DNA of 7,142 bases, taken from assembly GCA_022706175.1 (NCBI GenBank), contig JAKJDB010000125.1, forward strand, positions 1 through 7,142, given 5' to 3'. Origin of the DNA: Candidatus Zhuqueibacterota bacterium. Its GTDB lineage: Bacteria; KSB1; UBA2214. A program made the position numbers and the translations under genes. The stretch's first letter is position 1. Each line of letters starts with the position of its first letter. This document shows positions 1 to 5,592 of this stretch, one piece after another. Below the pieces are notes generated by a model. The model was not told the DNA's origin. It saw only the letters and a list, made by a program, of their open reading frames with translations, and ran no database searches.

Positions 1-233
1 GTGCTTTGGCCAACCGGCCCGCCATTCTTCTGGCGGATGAACCCACCGGCAATCTCGACAGCCGGACTGCGGTGGAGATCCTCGATCTGTTGTTTCAGCT
101 CAATCAGCAGCACAGCCTAACCATACTGATGGTCACCCATGACGAACCTGCCGCTGCACGGCTTTCGCACCGCATGCTGCACATGTTGGACGGCGAGATC
201 CTTCAGGAGCAAGAATTACGGCGGATGGCATGA
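1..233 (+). CDS. ABC transporter ATP-binding protein, MacB/LolD type (3' end only)
   Basis: This is the C-terminal end of an ABC ATPase whose start lies before the window; about 77 codons are visible, read in the frame beginning at base 3. The residues at 24-59 give a Walker B segment ILLADEPTGNLD with the catalytic Glu directly after the Asp, followed by the D-loop. The H-loop switch histidine is in VTHDEP (His codon at 138-140). The P-loop and the LSGGQ signature are outside the window. The wording ADEPTGNLDS is typical of the MacB/LolD/FtsE branch, which energises FtsX-fold permeases rather than importers. The stop codon overlaps the permease start as ATGA (230-233), so the two are translationally coupled and very probably form one complex at the inner membrane. 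The TTG at base 6 is an internal Leu codon, not a start. The transported substrate is unknown. Confidence 0.95.
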   Translation, partial: ALANRPAILLADEPTGNLDSRTAVEILDLLFQLNQQHSLTILMVTHDEPAAARLSHRMLHMLDGEILQEQELRRMA

Positions 234-1633
234 ACCTGCTCGATGTACTCCGTTTCAGCCTTGAAAATCTCCGGCGAAGCAAGCTGCGCACGCTGTTGAC
301 CACCCTGGGCGTGATCATCGGCATCGGCGCGCTGGTGTCCATGGTCTCCTTTGGCGTCGGCCTGCAGCGCAACGTTACCGAAGCCTTTACCGCCAACGAT
401 CTCTTTACCACCCTGCGTGTGTTTCCGGTCAAGATGAAAATCGAAGAGGCCATGTCCGGCAATCTGGCCGGCGCGATGAACGGCATGCAGCAGAAAACGC
501 GGGCGCTCGATGATTCCGCAGTGGCGCTCATCGCCGCCATGCCCGAGGTGGCGATCGTCTTTCCCGAGAACACCTTTCCGGTCAGAATCCGTTTTCTCGG
601 CCGCGAAACCAACACCAACCTGCGCTGCCTGCCGGCCGCCATGGGCGCATTCAAGCCTTATGACAGAATGGGTTGGGGCGCGTTTTTCACCAGCGATTCC
701 GCGCAAGAGGCGATCCTCTCTTACTCGACGCTGGGCCAGCTCGATCTCTCTGTTGAACCCATAGAAAAGGATTCGGCGCATGTCCGCCGCACCCTTCGGC
801 GCGTGCCTGCGGATTCGCTGCTCGGTGCAGAGATAGAAGTGATCACCTCGGTGTTGGATCTCGGACAGACCATGGGCATGAGCGGGAACGGCCGACTGCC
901 GTTCAGTGAGCAGGTCACACGGCTCCGGATCGCGGGCATCCGGCCGAAACCGTATGCGTTCAGCAGTCCGCAGACAGAGGGAGGGATTCTTGTGCCTTTG
1001 GCCACAGGCAAAAGGATTCCGCGCTTTGCCTTTACCAGCATGTGGAGTCTGTTGCGCCGCAGTCAGGCGCCGGAGGGATACGAGGTCCTGTATGTGCGCC
1101 TTAAAAAACTCGATGATCTGGGTTCGGTGCGGAAGCGGCTGGAGGAATTAAAATTTTCGGTCTTTGCCCTGGCTGATCAGTTTGAAGAAATAAGGCGGGG
1201 ATTTCTGATGATCGACATGGCCCTCGGCGCCGTGGGCACCATCGCCCTGATTGTAGCCAGCCTCGGCATCATCAACACCATGGTGATGTCGATTCTTGAA
1301 CGCACGCGCGAGATCGGTGTGATGAAAGCGGTCGGCGCGAGCGGGCGGCAGATCCAGGCCATTTTTTTCTTTGAAGCCGGCGTGATCGGTCTTTGGGGCG
1401 GTTCTCTGGGCGTGGTGTTGGGCTGGCTGGTTTCACGACTGGCGAACTGGATCGCCAACATCTGGGTTGCCCATCAAGGCGGAGCAGGGGGGGAGATCGA
1501 CTTTTTTTATCTGCCCATCTGGCTCATCGCCGGCGCCCTTCTCTTCTCTTTGCTGGTCAGCCTGCTGGCCGGCTGGTATCCTGCCACACGCGCCAGCCGG
1601 ATCAATCCGGTGGCGGCGCTGCGTCACGACTGA
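230..1633 (+). CDS. ABC transporter permease, MacB/FtsX family
   Basis: Inner-membrane permease of 467 residues with the MacB fold. A first membrane helix lies at about residues 22-44, followed by a large extracytoplasmic MacB-PCD-like domain (about 45-325). Three more helices follow at about 329-354, 376-403 and 427-449. The cytoplasmic coupling segment after helix 2 reads ILERTREIGVMKAVGAS (355-371), a hallmark of this family, and the protein ends with the usual PATRASRINPVAALR. Four helices with the N-terminal domain between 1 and 2 is the standard mechanotransmission topology. The family exports macrolides, peptides or siderophores, or moves lipoproteins out of the membrane; sequence alone does not say which. 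It starts inside the ATPase stop (ATGA) with a weak GGCGG 5 bases upstream. No membrane-fusion protein or TolC-like gene is visible, but one could lie upstream of the window. Confidence 0.95.
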   Translation: MNLLDVLRFSLENLRRSKLRTLLTTLGVIIGIGALVSMVSFGVGLQRNVTEAFTANDLFTTLRVFPVKMKIEEAMSGNLAGAMNGMQQKTRALDDSAVALIAAMPEVAIVFPENTFPVRIRFLGRETNTNLRCLPAAMGAFKPYDRMGWGAFFTSDSAQEAILSYSTLGQLDLSVEPIEKDSAHVRRTLRRVPADSLLGAEIEVITSVLDLGQTMGMSGNGRLPFSEQVTRLRIAGIRPKPYAFSSPQTEGGILVPLATGKRIPRFAFTSMWSLLRRSQAPEGYEVLYVRLKKLDDLGSVRKRLEELKFSVFALADQFEEIRRGFLMIDMALGAVGTIALIVASLGIINTMVMSILERTREIGVMKAVGASGRQIQAIFFFEAGVIGLWGGSLGVVLGWLVSRLANWIANIWVAHQGGAGGEIDFFYLPIWLIAGALLFSLLVSLLAGWYPATRASRINPVAALRHD

Positions 1634-1857
1634 ACGCCGGCCTTTGCCGAGCGGCCGTTCAACCATGCGCGGGTCCATTCTCCCAAGTTATTCCCCCTTG
1701 TTGCCTGATGCCAAGGAACAAAACAGTTGCTTTTAATTGTTTTTTGCGTGATCTTTTACCCAATGAGGCCGGCGCATGAGCGCGCGGAAAAAGGGCCTTT
1801 CGCACAGCGTTTGCATCGCTGCGCGCATCCGGTATATAAAAAATGGAATGAGGAAAA
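1634..1857. other. Non-coding spacer between the transporter and the phosphoesterase operon
   Basis: This 224-base spacer has no supported coding region on either strand. I see two weak structures. AAAACA (1720-1725) can pair with TGTTTT (1739-1744), which lies in a T-rich stretch and could act as a poor terminator for the transporter genes. CAGCG (1805-1809) can pair with CGCTG (1817-1821). No classic GC-rich hairpin with a T-run follows the permease stop. The 3' end holds the promoter candidate described separately. Confidence 0.6.
1811..1840 (+). promoter_or_regulatory. Candidate sigma70-like promoter for the phosphoesterase-GH92 unit
   Basis: TTGCAT at 1811-1816 matches four of six bases of a -35 box. 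TATAAA at 1835-1840 matches five of six of a -10 box, with an 18-base spacer. Transcription would start near 1846, leaving a very short leader of about a dozen bases. Motif matching by eye only; the fit to this organism's sigma factor is an assumption. Confidence 0.35.
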
Positions 1858-2835
1858 ATGAAACCCAAACATCTTTTTGTTTTAATCGCTGTTTTTTTCT
1901 CCATCGAACTCGCCCACGCCTCTGTAACCATAACTAAAATCGCCGACGATCACTTTTCTCTGCGCTTGTCCGCCGACACAGTCGATTCCATTCGCATTCT
2001 GCAGGTGACCGATCTGCACATCGGCATCTCTCGATCGTGGGAAAAAACCTGGACCACCATGGAGCGCGTCGACAAGCTGGTGACGCTGTGCCGGCCCGAT
2101 ATCATCGCCGTCACCGGCGATCTTTTCACCGGACAAAAAACAGACAGCGAAGCGTTGTCGGGCTTTGCCCGTGTTTATTTCGATCGATTGCGAATCCCCT
2201 GGTTTTTTACTTTCGGCAACCATGATCCCGAGGGCGGTCAAGGCCGTGAGCCGATCCGCAGGATTTTTTCCGAGTCCGAATGGGGGATGATGGGCTCGCA
2301 CAATCCGGATACCGGACAATTCAAGTGCGATTACCGCATCGATGTGTTCGTCGGTAAAGCGTTGATCCCGGTCTGGCAGATGTATGCGTTCGACAGCGGA
2401 TCGGAACGCGGCAACAAGTCGATCAAGAAAAACCAGTTGGAGTGGTTTCGCGCGCAGTCGCTGAAAAGCCGGGCGGAGTACAAGACCATAGTGCCGGCCG
2501 TCGTGTTCTTTCACATTCCGCTCAAGCAGTACCATGATCTCTGGCAGGACTCGACTCTGGTCAAGTCCGGGGAGTTTCATGAAGCCGTCTGTTTGGAGGA
2601 GGACGACGGTTCGGTGTATCAGGCCTTTCTCGACCAGGGCAATGTACAGGCCTGTTTTTGCGGCCATGATCACGATAACAACTATTGGGGCAAGTATCAT
2701 GGCGGCATTCTGCTGGTGTACGGCCATGTCACCGGCGACGCGGGCTATCACCGCCATTGGCCGCCGGGCGGAAAACTGATCTCTCTGCCGCTGAAAAAGG
2801 GCGAAATCGGCATCAAAGATATCGTGATGGAATGA
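1858..2835 (+). CDS. Secreted calcineurin-like metallophosphoesterase (Dcr2/PAP29-like branch)
   Basis: A 325-residue exported phosphoesterase. The first 21 residues form a signal peptide (Lys-rich start, hydrophobic LFVLIAVFFSI, then AHA as a signal peptidase I site). All metal-ligand motifs of the calcineurin fold are present in order: TDLHIG (Asp52, His54), VTGDLF (Asp88), FGNHDPEGG (Asn121, His122), FFHIPLKQY (His219) and CGHDHDNN (His270, His272). The HIPLKQY form and the C-terminal TGDAGYHRHW resemble the family that includes yeast Dcr2 and plant PAP29. It should therefore be a two-metal phosphomonoesterase or phosphodiesterase acting in the periplasm or outside the cell; its substrate is not known. 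The start has AGGA at 1851-1854, 3 bases before ATG. The stop overlaps an ATG (2832-2835), and the GH92 lipoprotein start lies 47 bases on, so the two genes are probably co-transcribed. Confidence 0.93.
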   Translation: MKPKHLFVLIAVFFSIELAHASVTITKIADDHFSLRLSADTVDSIRILQVTDLHIGISRSWEKTWTTMERVDKLVTLCRPDIIAVTGDLFTGQKTDSEALSGFARVYFDRLRIPWFFTFGNHDPEGGQGREPIRRIFSESEWGMMGSHNPDTGQFKCDYRIDVFVGKALIPVWQMYAFDSGSERGNKSIKKNQLEWFRAQSLKSRAEYKTIVPAVVFFHIPLKQYHDLWQDSTLVKSGEFHEAVCLEEDDGSVYQAFLDQGNVQACFCGHDHDNNYWGKYHGGILLVYGHVTGDAGYHRHWPPGGKLISLPLKKGEIGIKDIVME

Positions 2836-2870
2836 AAATCCTTTATCCGCATCGAATTAATCTTCGAGAC

Positions 2871-2876
2871 AAAGGA
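2871..2876 (+). promoter_or_regulatory. Ribosome binding site deciding the GH92 start
   Basis: AAAGGA lies 6 bases before the ATG at 2883. An in-frame ATG at 2832 overlaps the phosphoesterase stop, but using it would place 17 extra residues, including several charged ones, in front of the lipoprotein signal. The ATG at 2883 gives a normal Lys-Arg n-region, hydrophobic core and lipobox, so it is preferred. Confidence 0.65.
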
Positions 2877-2882
2877 AAGTTG

Positions 2883-5147
2883 ATGAAAAGATACCCATAT
2901 CTGTTGCTGGGGGTGAGTTGTACGTTGGCGGTTGTCCTCGGGTGCAGCCGGCTGGAGCAGAAGAGGAGCGTTGACTATGTAGATCCTTTTATCTGCACAT
3001 TGGGCGATCACGGCCACCTGTTCCCCGGAGCGGTCGTTCCGTTCGGTATGGTCAAATTGGGGCCTGACACCTATCCCAGCAGTCTGACCGGCAGCGGCCA
3101 TTGGGCCCATTCCGGTTATAATTACGCCGACACGCTGATCCGGGGCTTTAGCCATGTTCGCAAGGAGAGCAGCGGCGGCACCCAGGTGTATGACCGGGGA
3201 TGGATCGCCTCTGTTCTGCCCACGGTAGGCCGGCCGGAGATCGATCGCAGTAAAACGGCTGTTGCCATTGATAAGCGCAGCGAAAAGGCCACAACCGGGT
3301 TGTACCAGGTTACCCTGGCTGATGGGGACATAGAGGCCGCCTTGACCGCCACGACGCACTGCGGCTTTCATCGTTATCAATTCCCCAAGAGCGATGAAGC
3401 GCATGTTTTATTCGATCCGGGGAGCAGCGCGTTTGTCCGGCGCTCGCGCATCACGGTGACCGGCGACGATGCCTTTTCCGGCGCCATCGAGACCCATCCC
3501 AGCGCCATCCATTTCTGGGCCTGTTTTAACAGGCCCTTTCTTTCCTTCGCCACCTGGGACACGGTTCTACATTCGGGGCTACGGCACTGCGAGGCGCCGC
3601 GCGCCGGCGTTCTATTCGATTTTCATACCTCTGCCGGAGAGCCCCTTTTGCTCAAGATCGGCTTTTCTGTGATCAGCGAGGAGCAGGCTCGGCTCAATCT
3701 GCAGAGTGAAATTCCGGATTGGAATTTCGCCGCCACAGCCCAGGCCGCCAGGGAGAGTTGGAGCAAAATCCTTGACCGGGTCGAGGTCGAGGGCGATGAA
3801 GAATACAAAAAGGTCTTTTATACGGCATTGTATCATTCTTGCCAGCAGCCGTCCAACATCACCGACGTGAACGGCAAATATCTGGGATTCGATCAGCAGG
3901 TGCACCAGGCAGAGGGATTTCTCTTTCATGACAATTACGCCTTTTGGGACGATTACCGCACCAAGTTTCCGCTGATGAGTCTGGTGGATCCGGCTACGTT
4001 TAAAAACGTGGTGCACTCGATTCAGCATCTCTACCGGCACTGTGCGGATTACTGGACCTACACCAATCCCAAACACGAGCCCCATGTGGGAGGTTTTTCC
4101 GTAAGCGGCAAGGGTGGATTCAGGCCCTTTCTCACCTGCCGGCATGAACACATGCTCACGGTGGTGCTCGATGCCTATGAAAAAGGAATTGTTCGCGAGG
4201 AGGTTGAGAGCACCTATCAGGGCATGCGCAGCGAAACGATGATGCAGATGCCGGAAGAGTACGACCGGATCGGCTATATCCCGGCGCGGCCGGATCAGAC
4301 CTTTGAATACGCCTACGACAGCTGGTGTGTGGCGCGAATGGCGGCCAGAGCCGGTCGTACCGAGGAGTACGATTACTTTATGCGCCGCGCCGGGTATTAC
4401 CGCAACACCTGGGATTCCCGCATTGGATTTTTACGCGCGCGCGCGGCGGACGGTTCCTGGCTCGATTTTCCAGACGATCCGGCCGTCAACCGGGAGAAAT
4501 ATATGTACGAAGGATCTCCCTGGCAGTGGCGATGGTTCGTGCCCCATGATGTGCCGGGCATGATCGAAATGATGGGCGGGAGAGAGCGGTTCGTCCGCGA
4601 CCTGGACTATTTTTTCAGCAACCATCTTTATCAAGCCGGCAACCAGCCCGATATCCATGCGCCTTTTTTGTTCAACATGGCCGGCGCTCCCTGGCTGACG
4701 CAAAAATGGGTTCGCACGCTGCTCACCGAACCCATGGTCCATCGTTATGGGACGCACGAGTTTTACCAGACGCCGATTTTCGATCGCATCTACAAAGCTA
4801 CGCCGGACGGCTATCTGCTCGAAATGGATGACGATTACGGCTGCATGGCCGCCTGGTACGTTCTCAGCGCCATGGGGCTTTTTCCCGTCTGTCCCGGATC
4901 ACCGGTCTATCAGCTGACCGCGCCGGTGTTTGAGCGCGTATCGATCCGCTTGGACGAAAAATTTTATCCCGGTCGTCAGTTCACCATTCGTGCGAACGGG
5001 TTGAGCGTGAAAAATATTTATATACAATCCGCGACGCTGAACGGCCGCGCCTTTAACCAGTCATCGATCACCCACGAGACGATCGTCCACGGCGGCGAGC
5101 TGATTTTTGAAATGGGGCCCCAGCCGAACAAACAGTGGGGTTTGTGA
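2883..5147 (+). CDS. GH92 family exo-alpha-mannosidase, lipoprotein
   Basis: A 754-residue glycoside hydrolase of family 92, the Ca2+-dependent inverting exo-alpha-mannosidases. A type II signal peptide ends in the lipobox VLGC (Cys21), with Ser at +2, so it is probably an outer-membrane lipoprotein. The N-terminal beta-sandwich (about 30-275) opens with VDPFICTLGDHGHLFPGA and VPFGMVKLGPDT, the GH92 signature; the usual GTGG-like stretch reads CTLG here. The catalytic (alpha/alpha)6 domain spans about 285-745. Its landmarks are YAFWDDYRTKFPL (352-364), YAYDSWCVARMA (477-488) and YEGSPWQWRWFVPHD (542-556), where Glu543 is the likely general acid. MDDDYGCMAAWYV (648-660) contains Asp649 and Asp651 at the spacing expected for the two base-side acids. 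It ends with the usual THETIVHGGELIFEMGPQPN. It appears complete and active. It follows the phosphoesterase in one unit. Linkage preference (alpha-1,2, 1,3, 1,4, 1,6 or mannosyl phosphate) is not certain. Confidence 0.97.
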   Translation: MKRYPYLLLGVSCTLAVVLGCSRLEQKRSVDYVDPFICTLGDHGHLFPGAVVPFGMVKLGPDTYPSSLTGSGHWAHSGYNYADTLIRGFSHVRKESSGGTQVYDRGWIASVLPTVGRPEIDRSKTAVAIDKRSEKATTGLYQVTLADGDIEAALTATTHCGFHRYQFPKSDEAHVLFDPGSSAFVRRSRITVTGDDAFSGAIETHPSAIHFWACFNRPFLSFATWDTVLHSGLRHCEAPRAGVLFDFHTSAGEPLLLKIGFSVISEEQARLNLQSEIPDWNFAATAQAARESWSKILDRVEVEGDEEYKKVFYTALYHSCQQPSNITDVNGKYLGFDQQVHQAEGFLFHDNYAFWDDYRTKFPLMSLVDPATFKNVVHSIQHLYRHCADYWTYTNPKHEPHVGGFSVSGKGGFRPFLTCRHEHMLTVVLDAYEKGIVREEVESTYQGMRSETMMQMPEEYDRIGYIPARPDQTFEYAYDSWCVARMAARAGRTEEYDYFMRRAGYYRNTWDSRIGFLRARAADGSWLDFPDDPAVNREKYMYEGSPWQWRWFVPHDVPGMIEMMGGRERFVRDLDYFFSNHLYQAGNQPDIHAPFLFNMAGAPWLTQKWVRTLLTEPMVHRYGTHEFYQTPIFDRIYKATPDGYLLEMDDDYGCMAAWYVLSAMGLFPVCPGSPVYQLTAPVFERVSIRLDEKFYPGRQFTIRANGLSVKNIYIQSATLNGRAFNQSSITHETIVHGGELIFEMGPQPNKQWGL

Positions 5148-5148
5148 G

Positions 5149-5283
5149 GATCTGTTTTTGCCCGGACCTACCATGGCCCGGCTGCTGGAACGCTGCCGGC
5201 AGCTTGGCATTCGCCGCTACTGCATCGACACGTTTTGGTATACGGATAATCTGAATAGGGCAAGATGCAGCGAAAAAGAATAA
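5149..5283 (+). pseudogene. Possible 3' remnant of an unidentified gene
   Basis: Read from base 5149, this frame stays open for 44 codons to TAA at 5281-5283. It contains ARLLERCRQLGIRRYCIDTF followed by WYTDN, which reads like real folded protein: an amphipathic helix, then a strand with a Cys-Ile-Asp. I do not recognise the family. An ATG at 5173 could start a 36-residue peptide, but no ribosome binding site stands in front of it, and the coding character begins before that ATG, right after the GH92 stop. It is best explained as the tail of a gene whose 5' part was lost. Chance coding in GC-rich DNA is the alternative. Confidence 0.3.
5181..5203 (+). other. Strong RNA hairpin downstream of GH92
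   Basis: GCTGCTGG (5181-5188) pairs with CCGGCAGC (5196-5203) over 8 bp with one G-U pair and a 7-base loop. It starts 33 bases after the GH92 stop codon and could stabilise or end that transcript. There is no T-run after it, so it is not a classic intrinsic terminator. It also lies within the possible gene remnant and may merely reflect coding sequence. Confidence 0.35.
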
Positions 5284-5408
5284 GGAAGGCGAACCGCTTC
5301 AGCGCAGGACGTGCGCTGTTGATCTGTCTGGTTGTTGCCATGCAGCCGGGCTGCCGCAAAGGGGAATCCGGCGAGCACTCTGCCTCAACGCCGGTCCGGC
5401 TGTTGTGA
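5265..5408 (+). pseudogene. Lipoprotein-like 5' gene fragment, truncated
   Basis: A 47-codon frame from ATG 5265 to TGA 5408. It begins with a strongly basic n-region (MQRKRIRKANR), then a hydrophobic core ALLICLVVAM, then QPGC followed by RKGESGEHSAS. That order (charge, core, Gly-Cys, polar Ser/Gly/Glu linker) is how lipoprotein precursors begin, although Gln-Pro before Gly-Cys is a poor lipobox. After about 17 further residues the frame stops, where base composition turns AT-rich. AGGG sits 4 bases before the ATG. Its start overlaps the end of the preceding remnant by 19 bases, as neighbouring operon genes often do. It is most likely the beginning of a secreted-enzyme gene cut off by a deletion or insertion. 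A genuine tiny lipoprotein or chance are alternatives. Confidence 0.35.
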
Positions 5409-5477
5409 AAACGTTCAAACAGATGGCTGAATATTGCATGTAGAGGCCAAAGTACTTTGAAAAGCAACGTTTTCACA
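5404..5477. repeat. 12-bp perfect inverted repeat at the composition boundary
   Basis: TGTGAAAACGTT (5404-5415) is repeated in inverted orientation as AACGTTTTCACA (5466-5477), with a 50-base spacer. With a single-base gap the match extends outward by about three or four more bases. Each arm contains AACGTT with a central CG, as in many LacI-family operators. The right arm also belongs to a local palindrome TGAAAAGCAACGTTTTCA (5458-5475; 6-base arms, 6-base centre). It could be a pair of operator sites, or the ends of a vanished small mobile element. The spacer contains no gene. Confidence 0.55.
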
Positions 5478-5498
5478 CAGTCTCAGGAGTTTTATAAC
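5470..5498 (+). promoter_or_regulatory. Candidate promoter for the GH20 gene
   Basis: TTTTCA (5470-5475) and TATAAC (5493-5498) match four and five of six bases of the -35 and -10 consensus, with a 17-base spacer. The -35 box lies inside the right arm of the inverted repeat, which would let a bound regulator block or modulate transcription. Transcription would start near 5505, leaving a leader of about 88 bases. Found by eye in AT-rich DNA, so chance matches are likely. Confidence 0.3.
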
Positions 5499-5592
5499 GA
5501 AAAAACATAGTACTTATACACACCTTATATCAAGATACTCGAAGAAATGAACCCGGTAATTTATATCTTTCCTAATATTGAATGAGTGGAAA

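Larger units (their letters stand above)
5148..5592. other. Gene-poor stretch with coding remnants, inverted repeats and a composition change
   Basis: No intact gene of recognisable family lies in this 445-base interval on either strand. The first part (to about 5410) has the GC-rich composition of the upstream genes and contains two short overlapping reading frames that look like pieces of larger genes. The second part is strongly AT-rich (hand count of 5521-5580: 19 of 60 are G or C). It carries inverted repeats and a promoter candidate for the GH20 gene. The sub-features are listed separately. Confidence 0.7.

Noticed and set aside
133..781. Long minus-strand open frames opposite the ABC permease
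   Set aside because: They are low-complexity, Arg/His-rich translations opposite a clearly conserved gene, with no recognisable motif and no start signal; typical of GC-rich antisense frames.
1882..2757. A 291-codon minus-strand frame opposite the phosphoesterase
   Set aside because: The plus strand carries all metallophosphoesterase motifs in order; the antisense translation has none and simply mirrors its codon pattern.
2685..2882. Upstream extension of the GH92 frame to 2685, giving 66 more residues
   Set aside because: It overlaps the conserved end of the phosphoesterase, reads as out-of-frame basic sequence, and puts the lipoprotein signal inside the protein; ATG 2883 has a good ribosome binding site.
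4434..4445. Six CG dinucleotides in a row (possible Z-DNA-like tract)
   Set aside because: It falls in GH92 codons for alternating Arg and Ala and is explained by coding in GC-rich DNA.
5168..5476. A 102-codon minus-strand frame across the gap before GH20
   Set aside because: It begins with GTG inside the inverted repeat, spans the composition break, has no domain character, and its plus-strand complement looks more protein-like.
5562..5569. Bacteroidota-style -7 box (TAnnTTTG) in TATATCTT / TATCTTTC before GH20
   Set aside because: Only an approximate match, no matching TTTG at -33, and it would leave too little leader; not strong enough to list.
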